NCBI RefSeq assembly: GCF_000817785.2
Contig: NZ_JTCM02000055.1
Coordinates: 1-43,549, forward strand
Origin: Hassallia byssoidea VB512170
GTDB taxonomy: Bacteria > Cyanobacteriota > Cyanobacteriia > Cyanobacteriales > Nostocaceae
DNA length: 43,549 bases
Direction: 5' to 3'
A program made the position numbers and the translations under genes. The notes beneath the pieces were generated by a model. It searched no databases. It worked only from the letters and a program-made list of their open reading frames with translations, and had not been told where the DNA came from. Below are positions 32,015-41,243 of this stretch, piece after piece. Each line of letters begins with the position of its first letter. The stretch's first letter is position 1.

Positions 32015-33805
32015 CTAATTAGTAACTTTCAATTCGTAGAGGTTCCAGAACGGACCACCAAGAGCAGTGTACTTGACACCAGAGAAGCGATCGCGCACTG
32101 CTTGCAAATTCAACCGTTCCACCAAATGAATAAACGGCAACTGTTCCGAAGCGATGCGCTGATATTCGTAATAATATTGCTTGCGCTTGTTTTCATCAAC
32201 TTCCTGCGCTCCCTTAATATAAAGGCGGTCAATTTGCTTTTCCCAGTCAGCAGCTTCCCAACCAGTTATCCCCGACTTTCCCGGTTGTGGAGCAATATTA
32301 AATGCGTGAGATGCGCCATTAAGTCTCCAGATATTGCTAGCAGAATGAGGTTCAATTCCTCCTCCAGCAAAACCACCAAGGTAACAATCCCAATTTTGGG
32401 CGACTTTCAGTTTATCTAAATAAGCGTTGAAACTGAGAATTTGCAAATCAACTCTAATCCCTAGTTTCGCCAAATCCCGTCTGATTTGCGCTGCCATATC
32501 TCCTCTAACTTTCCTTTCGGAATTTGTTAGCAAAGTGAATCGAACTTGATTACCGTCAGCATCAACTAATTGATTTGCCGAGTTATATTTGAAGCCTGCT
32601 TGTAAAAGTAATTTCTTCGCTTTTTCTGGATCGTGATTGTAAACCTTTAAGCCTTTTTCTGGTGGTAAGAAGAAAGGACTTTTGACATAAACAAAGGAAT
32701 TTTGCAGTTCACCCAATCCCCGAAAAGCGTTTGTTTTCATCGTTTCGCGGTCAAGAGCATAAGCTATGGCTTGCCTAAATTCTTTTTTATTAAACCAGCG
32801 AGACTTAATTGGATCTACAAAAGGCTGACCCTGAGCATTTTTAGCTTTACTTAAATTGAAAGCAATAAAAGTTGTACTCGTATCTGGTCCACCGTTATAT
32901 ATTTGAAATTTCGCTCGCTTTTCCTCTCGCTTCAGCAAACTAAACCCTTCCGGAGCTACTTCCAAATCATCCAATTGTCCAGAACGAAAACTAATTAACT
33001 GGTTATCAGTAGATTCAATAATTTGGTAAACAACTCGCTCAATATAAGGTTGAGGATTACCTTGAGCATCTTTGCGCCAATAGTAAGGGTTGCGCTTAAA
33101 AATCACTCGCTGACTGGGAGTATAGCTTTCCATTACATAGGGACCGTTACCGACAATTTCTTTAAGATTGGTTCCTGTTGTCCACATTGAGAGAAACTGG
33201 AGATTGCCATCAGATCCCTTGGTTTGGGTAGATTTTTTGAGAATATGAGCCGGCAAAATTTCTATTCCACCTACCAAGTTCAAGAAAGGAGCAAACGGTT
33301 CCGGTACTCTAAATTCTACTCGGCGATCGTCGAGTTTTTTCACTGTCGGCAATTTACCGCTTTCACCAATTCTCAAAGCATCTTTGCTGGGTGCAGGTAT
33401 CTTTGGGTTTAGGTAAACATCGTTGTAAGTAAAAAGAATATCATCAGCCGTCATTGGTTGACCATCTGACCACTTAAGTCCTGGTCGTAAGGTAATTACA
33501 ATCCGCTGTCCATTATCAGTAACTTGCCAAGACTCAGCTAAAGCAGGTTCTAGCTTAGTGGTGAGGGGGTTTAGCGAAATCAATGAGTCAAAAATAAAAC
33601 CAAAAACGCTATATGCCGACTCATTCAGCGCTGGGTTAAAAGTTGAAGGTTCACCCAATGCAGCGCTGACAAGTTGCGGGACTTGCGCTGCTTCGGTTTT
33701 AAAATTAGCCGGGTTACAGGCACTAACTGTAAATGCTGTAATTAAAGCCAAAATCACTGATAAACGAAAACGCCTGATTATGGAAAAGATGCTCGAAAAT
33801 TTCAT
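32015..33805 (-). CDS. ABC transporter oligopeptide-type substrate-binding lipoprotein
   Basis: 596 residues. A basic start, hydrophobic core and lipobox FTVSAC (Cys30) mark a lipoprotein anchored outside the plasma membrane. The rest is the SBP_bac_5 fold: ESWQVTDNGQRIVITLRPGL, KWSDGQPMTADDILFTYNDV, GNGPYVMESYTPSQRVIFKR, and NKKEFRQAIAYALDRE. It delivers peptides or similar solutes to an ABC importer, but no permease or ATPase gene is close. I start at ATG 33805; an upstream TTG (33853) would add 16 residues with no signal-peptide logic. STRR sequence follows the stop within a few bases. Confidence 0.92.
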   Translation of the reverse strand: MKFSSIFSIIRRFRLSVILALITAFTVSACNPANFKTEAAQVPQLVSAALGEPSTFNPALNESAYSVFGFIFDSLISLNPLTTKLEPALAESWQVTDNGQRIVITLRPGLKWSDGQPMTADDILFTYNDVYLNPKIPAPSKDALRIGESGKLPTVKKLDDRRVEFRVPEPFAPFLNLVGGIEILPAHILKKSTQTKGSDGNLQFLSMWTTGTNLKEIVGNGPYVMESYTPSQRVIFKRNPYYWRKDAQGNPQPYIERVVYQIIESTDNQLISFRSGQLDDLEVAPEGFSLLKREEKRAKFQIYNGGPDTSTTFIAFNLSKAKNAQGQPFVDPIKSRWFNKKEFRQAIAYALDRETMKTNAFRGLGELQNSFVYVKSPFFLPPEKGLKVYNHDPEKAKKLLLQAGFKYNSANQLVDADGNQVRFTLLTNSERKVRGDMAAQIRRDLAKLGIRVDLQILSFNAYLDKLKVAQNWDCYLGGFAGGGIEPHSASNIWRLNGASHAFNIAPQPGKSGITGWEAADWEKQIDRLYIKGAQEVDENKRKQYYYEYQRIASEQLPFIHLVERLNLQAVRDRFSGVKYTALGGPFWNLYELKVTN

Positions 33806-33828
33806 AGTTTCAATATTTGAGTCTTTTG

Positions 33829-34436
33829 CTAAAGTAATTGAGATTGTAGCCAACCGAGGAAGTTTTGAGTTTTGCTAAAATACTCGATACCACTATTTTG
33901 TAATATTTCTACAACTTCCCGTTTACCAAATTCTTTGGAATTGCTACTTAAAAATACTTTTGTTTCACTAGTATGTAAGCGTGTATGGTGAATTATACAC
34001 TCTAAAATCAATTTATCCATAATGTGTTTATCCAAAATATTTGTATTTAGATTCCCCTGAATAATCTCAGTATTTAATGTAATTATTTTTTGTCTTTATT
34101 AAGCTGATTAAACGCTGTATCAAAACGTTCTTTAATATCGTTTATTCGATCCAGAAATTTCACTCTAGATTGGTTTAGCAAGGAACGTAGTAACCTTGAC
34201 TTTTCTGAAGTTTTATCTGGCTCGGCTTCATTAATTTGGATATCTAACCTGCGGAGGAAATCTTCGTTGTATTTTTCCTTTTGCTCCAATGTTGTAAGAG
34301 CTTCAACATAACAAATACTCGGTATTACTATAGCGATAGAAGTAGGCGTATTCAGCAGTAAATTTTGTGCTTGCGGATCTTGTCCTTTAGCAATGCCCAT
34401 CAAAAAATTAGTTTCAATGTAAAGTATCACTGGCAA
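33829..34436 (-). pseudogene. PIN-domain-like protein split by a 1-nt frameshift
   Basis: The first part (34436 down to 34083) starts MPVILYIETNFLMGIAKGQD and continues with VIPSICYVEALTTLEQKEKY, the acidic-residue pattern (D/E-x-N ... E) of a PIN-type nuclease. It ends NQLNKDKK-stop. In the next frame the sequence continues without break as IITLNTEIIQGNLNTNILDK, then LILECIIHHTRLHTSETKVF and LSSNSKEFGKREVVEIL to GWLQSQLL. The frames join at a run of six A (minus strand; 34086-34091): one extra A would give a single protein of about 202 residues. Could be inactivation, a phase-variable tract, or a sequencing error. Preceded by a nuclease-like gene. Confidence 0.7.
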
Positions 34437-34439
34437 TTG

Positions 34440-34904
34440 CTAATAAGCTTGAGTAGTTCCGTCTTCTAATAGTTGTAATAAACCAATATTTGCCATCTGT
34501 TTTGTAAAAGGTGGTATTTCCAATTTCCAATGATAAGCTAAGTCACGCAGCCAAGCTTCTGTCAGTCCTCTCAGATAAAGATTATATATTTTTTTATTGC
34601 TGAATTCTGGTTCGTAATGACTCAGCACATCAGGAGTATTAAGACAAAGAATCGGTTCTGATAAATGTTTTCCGTCCCATTTAAAAATCATAAGATTTTC
34701 TACGTCAACAAGCATGGCAAAAGGAATCAACGTTTTTGCAGCTTGCAAGTAATCACTAAGTTGCGAGATAGCATTTTCTTTTGCCCTTTTTGTTTTGAAG
34801 TAAAATGGAAAACCTTGGACTTCAGCTATGAGAATAACTTGCCTATCTTTGTCTAAAGCAACGAAATCAGGGAAGTCTACATCTTCTAAGTTTGTAGCTT
34901 GCAT
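34440..34904 (-). CDS. Putative PD-(D/E)XK-like protein paired with a PIN gene
   Basis: 154 residues starting MQATNLEDVDFPDFVALDKD. The stretch DFVALDKDRQVILIAEVQGF has the spacing of a PD-(D/E)XK nuclease core (Asp, then Glu-x-Gln in place of Glu-x-Lys), followed by a helix (ENAISQLSDYLQAAKTLIPF) and a strand (AMLVDVENLMIFKWDG), as in restriction-endonuclease-like folds. The end is helical. The stop is 3 nt before the PIN-like gene, so both form one operon. Assignment is by pattern only; a defence or RNA-processing role is speculative. No signal peptide or membrane helix. Confidence 0.6.
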   Translation of the reverse strand: MQATNLEDVDFPDFVALDKDRQVILIAEVQGFPFYFKTKRAKENAISQLSDYLQAAKTLIPFAMLVDVENLMIFKWDGKHLSEPILCLNTPDVLSHYEPEFSNKKIYNLYLRGLTEAWLRDLAYHWKLEIPPFTKQMANIGLLQLLEDGTTQAY

Positions 34905-34985
34905 TGTTCTAATTTCCTACCAAGTTCAAGTTTGTTTTATACGATCGCACTCTTTAATTCCCATCCTAACTACTGTTAAATAAAG

Positions 34986-35468
34986 TTACTCAGCCATTAA
35001 CAAAACAACAGCATAAGCACAAATACCTTCTTCGCGTCCCACCGGACCTAATTTTTCATTTGTAGTGGCTTTGATACCAACTTGATTCGGTGAAAGATGC
35101 AAAACACCTGCTAGTTTGTCGCGCATTTTCTCAATATGTGGTTTTAACTTTGGACGTTCTGCGACTACTACCGAATCAATATTGCCAATTTGCCAACCGC
35201 GATCGCGTATCAGTTTATCTACTTGAGCTAATAACATTAAACTATCAGCCCCCGCCCATTGAGCATCGCTAGGGGGAAAATAATGTCCAATATCCCCCAA
35301 AGACAAAGCACCCAACATCGCGTCCATAATCGCGTGCGTCAGGACATCAGCATCACTATGTCCCAACAAACCAACTTCGTGAGGAATCTTAACACCACCC
35401 AAAATCAAAGAGCGATCGCTCACCAGTCGGTGAATATCATAACCGTTACCAATGCGAATATTAGTCAT
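34986..35468 (-). CDS. ispF: 2-C-methyl-D-erythritol 2,4-cyclodiphosphate synthase
   Basis: 160 residues. IspF closes the cyclic diphosphate in the MEP pathway for isoprenoids. Metal ligands are in GNGYDIHRL (Asp10, His12) and the later [20 protein letters not shown]; other motifs are [11 protein letters not shown] and [19 protein letters not shown]. Length is standard. It is co-directional with trmD, separated by an STRR tract of about 270 bp. It supplies precursors for carotenoids, chlorophyll and hopanoids. No unusual features. Confidence 0.95.
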   Translation of the reverse strand: MTNIRIGNGYDIHRLVSDRSLILGGVKIPHEVGLLGHSDADVLTHAIMDAMLGALSLGDIGHYFPPSDAQWAGADSLMLLAQVDKLIRDRGWQIGNIDSVVVAERPKLKPHIEKMRDKLAGVLHLSPNQVGIKATTNEKLGPVGREEGICAYAVVLLMAE

Positions 35469-35497
35469 TTGTTAGTTGATGGTTGTTAGTTGATAGT

Positions 35498-35733
35498 TGA
35501 TGGGGAATGGGGGAATGGGTAATGGGTAATGGGTAATGGGTAATGGGTAATGGGTAATGGGTAATGGGTAATGGGTAATGGGTAATGGGTAATGGGTATG
35601 GAAAAGAAAGAATTATCTCGCTTGTCTGCCTTGTGCTCCTTGTCTCCTCATCCCCCCATCCCCCCCTCTCCCCATCCCCCCATCTCCCCATTCCCCCCAA
35701 CCCCACTTCGTGGGGACCCCAAAGCCCCCCATT
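35498..35733. repeat. STRR tract: 12-13 perfect GGGTAAT units, then C-rich block
   Basis: GGGTAAT repeats at 35516-35596 with almost no mismatch, the most regular tract in the window, followed after a 45-bp spacer by a CCCCATCC-type C-rich block (35645-35735). High identity suggests recent expansion. Confidence 0.93.
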
Positions 35734-35735
35734 CC

Positions 35736-36416
35736 CTACTCCCCCGAATTCAGCAAATCGGGACGGCGATCGCGTGTTCTTTTGAGTTGTTGTTCATAAC
35801 GCCACTTGGCGATCGCTGCATGATTACCGCTAAGTAACACATCAGGTACTTTCCAACCGCGAAAATTCGCCGGACGGGTATACTGAGGATAGTCTAATAA
35901 TCCTTCCTCAAAACTTTCTGATTGTAAAGACTCGGCTTTACCCACAGTTCCGGGAAGCAGCCGCATCACTCCATTAATCAAAGCCATTGCCGGAATTTCT
36001 CCACCAGTGAGAACAAAATCACCCAAAGAAACCTCGCGGGTAACTAAATGCTGCACCCGCTCATCTACTCCTTCATAATGTCCGCAAATGACAATTAACT
36101 GGTCATAATTTGTCGCCAGTTCTCGTAACAGCGGTTGATTTATCGTTTGACCTTGAGGACTCATCAAAATAACCTCTCTGCGGGGTAAAATCGGCAGCGA
36201 CTCCACAGCCTTAAAAATGGGTTCTGGCTTCATCAGCATTCCCACTCCACCGCCATATGGTTCATCATCCACCTTTCGGTGCTTGTCGGTGGTAAAGTCT
36301 CGTGGATTAACCAAATTAATTTCGGCAATTTTTTTGGCTAAGGCTTTACCCAGCAGCCCAGAACTGAGAACAGAAATAAACGAGTCAGGAAATAGCGTAA
36401 CTATATCAAAGCGCAC
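35736..36416 (-). CDS. trmD: tRNA (guanine37-N1)-methyltransferase
   Basis: 226 residues, SPOUT-class. TrmD makes m1G37 next to the anticodon and prevents +1 frameshifting. Motifs: RFDIVTLFPDSF, DEPYGGGVGMLMKPEPIF, VICGHYEGVDERV, and the knot region VSLGDFVLTGGEIPAMALIN followed by RLLPGTVG. The end (RTRDRRPDLL) is normal. It is not part of a rpsP-rimM-trmD-rplS operon here. The gene is bounded by STRR tracts on both sides. Confidence 0.96.
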   Translation of the reverse strand: MRFDIVTLFPDSFISVLSSGLLGKALAKKIAEINLVNPRDFTTDKHRKVDDEPYGGGVGMLMKPEPIFKAVESLPILPRREVILMSPQGQTINQPLLRELATNYDQLIVICGHYEGVDERVQHLVTREVSLGDFVLTGGEIPAMALINGVMRLLPGTVGKAESLQSESFEEGLLDYPQYTRPANFRGWKVPDVLLSGNHAAIAKWRYEQQLKRTRDRRPDLLNSGE

Positions 36417-36465
36417 AGTAATTCGTATTCAAGGACACTAATCTTAAATTGGCATGTCTGGGAAA

Positions 36466-36592
36466 AGAGGGGGAAAGGGGAAAGGGGAAAAGGGGAAAGG
36501 GGAAAGGGAAAAGAATTATTACCAATGCCCCCTGCCCCCTGCCCCCTGCCCCCTGCCCCATGCCCCATGCCCCTTGCCCGTTGCCCTTTTTT
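36466..36592. repeat. STRR tract with purine and pyrimidine arms
   Basis: GGGGAAA heptamers (36470-36511) face CCCCCTG/CCCCATG heptamers (36527-36590). The gap 36593-37104 that follows has no convincing gene; a CTGAAGG/CCTTCAG hairpin lies at about 36916-36948. Confidence 0.85.
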
Positions 36593-37104
36593 CGACTGAT
36601 GTTGCGTCAAAGACTTATGGAGCTTCATCAATAGTATCTAAAAGTACCAGAGAAGATTGGATTTTCTGCACCAGCAAAAGTTTTTCTAATTACTTAATTT
36701 ATGTTTAAATATTGTGACAACTACATTTAAATTAATAATCGAAGCAAGTTAACAACTTCCACCTGATGCATCAAGCCAGCCTCAGAAAAAAGCGTGCGCT
36801 CCACCTGCTTTCCCCAAGCGGTATTTTGCCAGTCTGGAAAATTAGGACAGGTGAAAAACACTCTTCTTTGCGCTCTCGAAACGGCAAGGGACACTACCGC
36901 TCGTTGAAGTACGATCTGAAGGAAGCATCAATTTCTCCCTACCTTCAGGGCGTGTCTACTACGTCAAGCAACAGAGCAAAGTTGGCAGCAAAAGCCGCAA
37001 CAAGAGCACCTGTTTAAGTGTCCTCCTTTGAAGCGAAGCGGGAACATCATCAGAAAAAATGAACCTTGTTTTATTCATCCGAGGTTGTTGACAGGAGAAA
37101 CACA
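36593..37104. other. 512-bp leader region of cyanophycinase without a recognised gene
   Basis: No reading frame here looks like a protein; one of 83 codons (36766-37017) has a basic, unstructured composition. There is a short hairpin near 36916-36948 and, just before cphB, CAGGAG at 37092-37097. The length suggests a long 5' leader or several promoters for the cyanophycin genes. Confidence 0.5.
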
Positions 37105-37968
37105 ATGCCGCAATTAAAAGCTAAATCGCTGGAAATGAGGACACCATCTGCAACTAAGACCGCCGTTCTGGTTATCGGAGGCGCAGAAGACAAAGTTCAC
37201 GGACGTGAGATCCTCAGAACTTTTTTTGCACGTGCCGGTGCTAGCAATGGCTATATTACAATAATTCCATCAGCCTCCCGCGAACCTGCCATCATTGGTG
37301 GTCGGTATACCCGGATTTTTGAAGAAATGGGTGCTAAAAAGGTTGAGATATTAGACATTCGGGAACGGGATCAGTGTGAAAGCGCGGAGACAAAAGCATC
37401 CTTAGAAGCCTGTAGCGGGGTGTTTTTGACAGGGGGGGATCAATTGCGCCTTTGTGGTGTGTTGGCGGATACGCCAGCAATGGAAATTATCAGGCAACGA
37501 GTAAGGGCAGGGCAGCTTACCTTAGCAGGCACTTCGGCAGGGGCAGCAGTGATGGGGCATCATATGATTGCTGGCGGTGGTAGTGGTGAGACACCAAAAC
37601 GTTCTCTAGTTGATATGGCAACAGGTTTGGGATTTATTCCTGAGGTGATTGTCGATCAACACTTTCACAATCGCAATCGAATGGGAAGGTTAATTAGCGC
37701 GATCGCCGCACATCCCGATCGCCTGGGCATTGGCATTGATGAAGATACTTGTGCCATGTTTGAAAGGGATGGTTGGCTGCAAGCTATGGGCAAAGGCAGT
37801 GTCACAATTGTCGATCCCACAGAAGTTACTCACACTAACGAACCCCATGTGGGAGCCTCAGAACCGCTAACGGTGCATAATTTGCGACTGCATATCCTCA
37901 GTCATGGCGATCGCTTTCACCTCTACCAACGCACCGTCCTGCCCGCTGTACACCGTATTTCCAGCTGA
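37105..37968 (+). CDS. cphB: Cyanophycinase
   Basis: 287 residues. Cyanophycinase is a serine peptidase (family S51) that cuts cyanophycin into beta-Asp-Arg dipeptides. The nucleophile is Ser144 in LAGTSAGAAVMG; other conserved parts are VLVIGGAEDKVHGREIL, GVFLTGGDQLRL (Gln113) and VDQHFHNRNRMGRL. The start at 37105 has CAGGAG seven bases upstream; 13 further codons upstream are open but lack a site. It precedes cyanophycin synthetase by 182 bp on the same strand, the usual cphBA order. Both enzymes are cytosolic and handle the nitrogen reserve polymer. Confidence 0.96.
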   Translation: MPQLKAKSLEMRTPSATKTAVLVIGGAEDKVHGREILRTFFARAGASNGYITIIPSASREPAIIGGRYTRIFEEMGAKKVEILDIRERDQCESAETKASLEACSGVFLTGGDQLRLCGVLADTPAMEIIRQRVRAGQLTLAGTSAGAAVMGHHMIAGGGSGETPKRSLVDMATGLGFIPEVIVDQHFHNRNRMGRLISAIAAHPDRLGIGIDEDTCAMFERDGWLQAMGKGSVTIVDPTEVTHTNEPHVGASEPLTVHNLRLHILSHGDRFHLYQRTVLPAVHRISS

Positions 37969-37977
37969 CGGAATAGA

Positions 37978-37991
37978 GTATCTAAGGTTAC
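37978..37991 (+). promoter_or_regulatory. NtcA-binding-site candidate upstream of cphA
   Basis: GTATCTAAGGTTAC fits the NtcA consensus GTA-N8-TAC exactly and lies 160 bp before the cphA start. A TAATTT hexamer follows at 38006-38011, only 14 bp away, closer than the usual 20-24 bp, so the true -10 element may differ. Nitrogen control of cph genes by NtcA is known in Anabaena. Confidence 0.45.
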
Positions 37992-38150
37992 ACTGTGTTG
38001 ACCGCTAATTTCTCGCTAGCTGGAGAAAAATAACAATCATACCATGTAAAAAGAAAAAACTGTTTGCAATGAACAGTTTAGCGGTCAATTCCAGTATGAA
38101 ACTAATAGAAAACTAGAATTTAGGTTCCGAATCTCCATCTACCTATTCCC

Positions 38151-40853
38151 ATGAGAATCCTCAAGATCCAGACATTACGCGGCCCCAATTACTGGAGCAT
38201 TCGACGCCACAAGCTCATAGTCATGCGCCTCGACTTGGAAAATCTCGCCCTTGCGCCCTCGAATGAAATTCCTGGCTTCTATGAAGGATTAGTTGAGGCA
38301 CTGCCAAGTTTGGAGGGTCATTATTGCTCCCCTGGCTGTCGTGGTGGCTTTTTGTTACGGGTTCGCGAAGGCACCATGATGGGTCACATCGTCGAACACG
38401 TAGCCTTAGAACTCCAGGAATTATCCGGAATGCAGGTAGGCTTTGGTCGGACTCGCGAAACCGCCACACCTGGGGTTTACCAGGTAGTAATTGAATACCT
38501 GAATGAAGAAGCCGGACGCTATGCTTCCCGCGCAGCAGTGCGGTTGTGCCAAAGCATAGTTGATCGAGGTCGCTATCCTAAAGCCGAATTAGAGCAAGAC
38601 TTACAAGACTTAAAAGAATTGTGGCGTGATGCTTCCTTAGGACCCTCAACAGAAGCGATTGTTAAAGAAGCTGAAAAAAGAGGTATTCCCTGGATGCCTT
38701 TGCCGGCACGCTTTTTGATTCAGCTCGGCTACGGCGCCAACCAAAAGCGGATGCAAGCCACAATGACCGATAATACCGGCATTTTGGGCGTAGAACTCGC
38801 TGGCGACAAAGAAGCCACCAAACGCATCCTCGGTGCATCAGGAGTGCCAGTCCCCAGAGGCACGGTAATCAACTTCTTGGACGATTTGGAAGAAGCTATT
38901 GAACACGTTGGCGGCTTTCCCATCGTCATCAAGCCTTTAGATGGCAATCACGGACGCGGGATCACCATTGATATCCGCACCAGAGAAGAAGCTGAAGCCG
39001 CTTACGATGCCGCAAGACAAGTTTCTCGCGCAATCATTGTTGAGCGCTATTATGTTGGTCGCGACCATCGAGTATTAGTGGTAAACGGCAAAGTCGTAGC
39101 AGTAGCTGAACGCGTGCCAGCTCATGTAGTTGGTAATGGCAGATCCACTGTAGCCGAACTAATTGACGAAACCAATCAAGACCCAAATCGCGGTGAAGGA
39201 CATGATAACGTCCTGACAAAAATTGAACTAGACCGCACCAGTTATCAGCTACTAGAAAGACAAGGCTACACCCTCAACAGCGTGCCAAATAAAGGTGAAA
39301 TGTGTTATCTACGGGCAACTGCTAACCTCAGTACAGGTGGTATAGCCGTAGACCGCACCGACGAAATCCACCCAGAAACCGTTTGGCTAGCACAACGGGT
39401 AGTCAAAATTATCGGTTTGGATATTGCCGGACTTGATGTTGTCACCACCGATATTAGCCGTCCTTTGCGCGAAGTTGATGGCGTAATTGTCGAAGTTAAC
39501 GCTGCCCCTGGTTTCCGGATGCACGTTGCCCCCAGCGTTGGCATTCCCCGCAACGTTGCCGGCGCAGTGATGGATATGCTGTTTCCCAACGACCAAGCCA
39601 GCAGCATTCCCATCCTCACTGTGACGGGTACGAACGGCAAAACCACCACTACTCGCCTGCTAGCACACATTTGCAAGCAAACAGGTAAAGTTGTAGGTTA
39701 TACAACTACAGATGGAACTTACATCGGTGATTACTTAGTGGAAACGGGAGACAATACAGGTCCCCAAAGCGCTCACTTAATTTTGCAAGACGCAACTGTA
39801 GAAGTAGCAGTGCTGGAAACGGCTCGCGGCGGTCTTCTCCGCTCAGGATTAGGCTTTGAATCCGCAAATGTGGGTGTAGTATTAAATGTTGCCGCTGACC
39901 ATTTAGGCATAGGTGACATTGATACTATCGACCAATTGGCTAATCTTAAGAGTGTGGTAGCCGAATCTGTTTATCCTGATGGCTATGCAGTACTCAACGC
40001 CGATGATGTGCGCGTCGCAGCGATGGCAGAAAAAACCAAAGCGAATATTGCTTACTTCACCATGAACCCGGATTCGGATCTGGTGCGAAAGCACATCCAA
40101 AAGGGTGGAGTCGCAGCAGTGTATGAAAATGGCTATTTGTCAATAGTCAAAGGTGATTGGACGCACCGTATAGAAAGGGCAGAAAATATACCTCTGACAA
40201 TGGGGGGACGTGCGCCGTTTATGATTGCTAATGCTTTAGCAGCTTCTTTGGCGGCGTTTGTGCAAAATGTGACAATTGAACAGATTCGGGCTGGGTTAAA
40301 AACCTTCCGCGCTTCGGTGAGTCAAACACCAGGACGAATGAATTTGTTTAATTTGGGGAATCACCACGCTTTGGTAGATTATGCCCATAACCCGGCTAGT
40401 TACGAAGCTGTGGGTTCTTTCGTCCGCAACTGGAATACAGGACAACGAATTGGCGTAGTTGGTGGACCAGGCGATCGCCGTGACGAAGACTTTGTTACTT
40501 TAGGTAAACTGGCAGCAGATATTTTCGACTACATCATCGTCAAAGAAGATGATGACACAAGGGGGCGTCCACGAGGTTCAGCAGCAAGTTTGATTACCCA
40601 AGGTATCACCCAAGTTAAGCCTAATTGCCGCTATGAAGTCGTTATGGACGAAACGCAAGCAATTAACAAAGCTTTAGATATGGCTCCCGATAACAGTCTG
40701 GTGGTGATTCTACCAGAAAGTGTCAGCCGCGCTATTAAGTTAATTAAACTGCGCGGTCTGGTTAAAGAGGAGTTGCATCAACAAAATACTACAACTAATC
40801 CTGTAGATTCCCAGATAGGGGTGACATCTTCTGTGTTAAATAAGCTGTTATGA
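38151..40853 (+). CDS. cphA: Cyanophycin synthetase
   Basis: 900 residues, full length. It polymerises aspartate with arginine side groups using ATP. The N-terminal domain (1-160; GPNYWSIRRHKLIVMRLDLE) precedes an ATP-grasp domain (about 215-480; GFPIVIKPLDGNHGRGITID and the metal-binding end VDGVIVEVNAAPGFRMHVAP) that adds Asp. The C-terminal Mur-ligase-like domain has the P-loop VTGTNGKTTTTRLL near 490 and LVDYAHNPASYEA, and adds Arg. Motifs are intact. It forms the cphB-cphA locus. The dimer or tetramer acts in cytosolic granules, and in heterocyst formers at the polar plugs. Confidence 0.97.
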   Translation: MRILKIQTLRGPNYWSIRRHKLIVMRLDLENLALAPSNEIPGFYEGLVEALPSLEGHYCSPGCRGGFLLRVREGTMMGHIVEHVALELQELSGMQVGFGRTRETATPGVYQVVIEYLNEEAGRYASRAAVRLCQSIVDRGRYPKAELEQDLQDLKELWRDASLGPSTEAIVKEAEKRGIPWMPLPARFLIQLGYGANQKRMQATMTDNTGILGVELAGDKEATKRILGASGVPVPRGTVINFLDDLEEAIEHVGGFPIVIKPLDGNHGRGITIDIRTREEAEAAYDAARQVSRAIIVERYYVGRDHRVLVVNGKVVAVAERVPAHVVGNGRSTVAELIDETNQDPNRGEGHDNVLTKIELDRTSYQLLERQGYTLNSVPNKGEMCYLRATANLSTGGIAVDRTDEIHPETVWLAQRVVKIIGLDIAGLDVVTTDISRPLREVDGVIVEVNAAPGFRMHVAPSVGIPRNVAGAVMDMLFPNDQASSIPILTVTGTNGKTTTTRLLAHICKQTGKVVGYTTTDGTYIGDYLVETGDNTGPQSAHLILQDATVEVAVLETARGGLLRSGLGFESANVGVVLNVAADHLGIGDIDTIDQLANLKSVVAESVYPDGYAVLNADDVRVAAMAEKTKANIAYFTMNPDSDLVRKHIQKGGVAAVYENGYLSIVKGDWTHRIERAENIPLTMGGRAPFMIANALAASLAAFVQNVTIEQIRAGLKTFRASVSQTPGRMNLFNLGNHHALVDYAHNPASYEAVGSFVRNWNTGQRIGVVGGPGDRRDEDFVTLGKLAADIFDYIIVKEDDDTRGRPRGSAASLITQGITQVKPNCRYEVVMDETQAINKALDMAPDNSLVVILPESVSRAIKLIKLRGLVKEELHQQNTTTNPVDSQIGVTSSVLNKLL

Positions 40854-40867
40854 GACGCGGAGTCAGT

Positions 40868-40981
40868 CAAAAAGTCCATAGTCCATAGTCAAAAAGTCCA
40901 TAGTCCATAGTCCATAGTCAAAATATTGACTGTTGACTTTTAACTTTTGACTCTTGACTTTTGACCCTTGACTGTTGACTC
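40868..40981. repeat. STRR tract (GTCCATA / TTGACTT units)
   Basis: AGTCCAT and AGTCAAA units (40868-40925) are followed by TTTTGAC/TTGACTG-type units (40925-40980), complementary blocks between convergent cphA and tatA. Confidence 0.85.
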
Positions 40982-41158
40982 CTAACTTTTGACATCTTCT
41001 TCCGGACTGGTTTCGTCACTGGGATTTTTTATTTCATCTTTAAACCCCCTGAGGGTTTTGCCCAGTGCGCTTCCTAGTTCCGGAATTTTTTTTGGTCCAA
41101 AAATTAAAATAGCAACTATAGCGATTACACCCACTTCCGTCCATCCCAGTCCAAACAT
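40982..41158 (-). CDS. tatA: Sec-independent translocase protein TatA/E
   Basis: 58 residues on the minus strand: MFGLGWTEVGVIAIVAILIF, then GPKKIPELGSALGKTLRGFK and a polar, acidic tail. The single short helix (7-20), the FGPKKIPELG hinge and the amphipathic helix are diagnostic of TatA/B/E. TatA oligomers form the passage for folded twin-arginine proteins in the thylakoid and plasma membranes. The start is followed from GGAGACGCC upstream. Its partner tatC is not in the window. The tail is encoded right up to an STRR tract. Confidence 0.93.
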   Translation of the reverse strand: MFGLGWTEVGVIAIVAILIFGPKKIPELGSALGKTLRGFKDEIKNPSDETSPEEDVKS

Positions 41159-41243
41159 AGGCGTCTCCTGTCAACTCTTGTTTATTAACTATAGATAAAA
41201 GTAGTAAGCGTTTTAACGCTTAATGAAAGGACTGAAGTCCTTA

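Noticed and set aside
36766-37017. 83-codon open frame upstream of cyanophycinase
   Set aside because: Basic, Ser-rich composition without predicted structure, no convincing RBS, and no recognised relatives; more likely leader DNA.
36593-37104. Glutamine riboswitch or other known leader RNA before cphB
   Set aside because: The conserved glnA-motif segments could not be found; only one weak hairpin is visible.
40989-41198. Plus-strand frame of 69 codons
   Set aside because: It is the antisense shadow of tatA, which is clear on the minus strand at 40982-41158.
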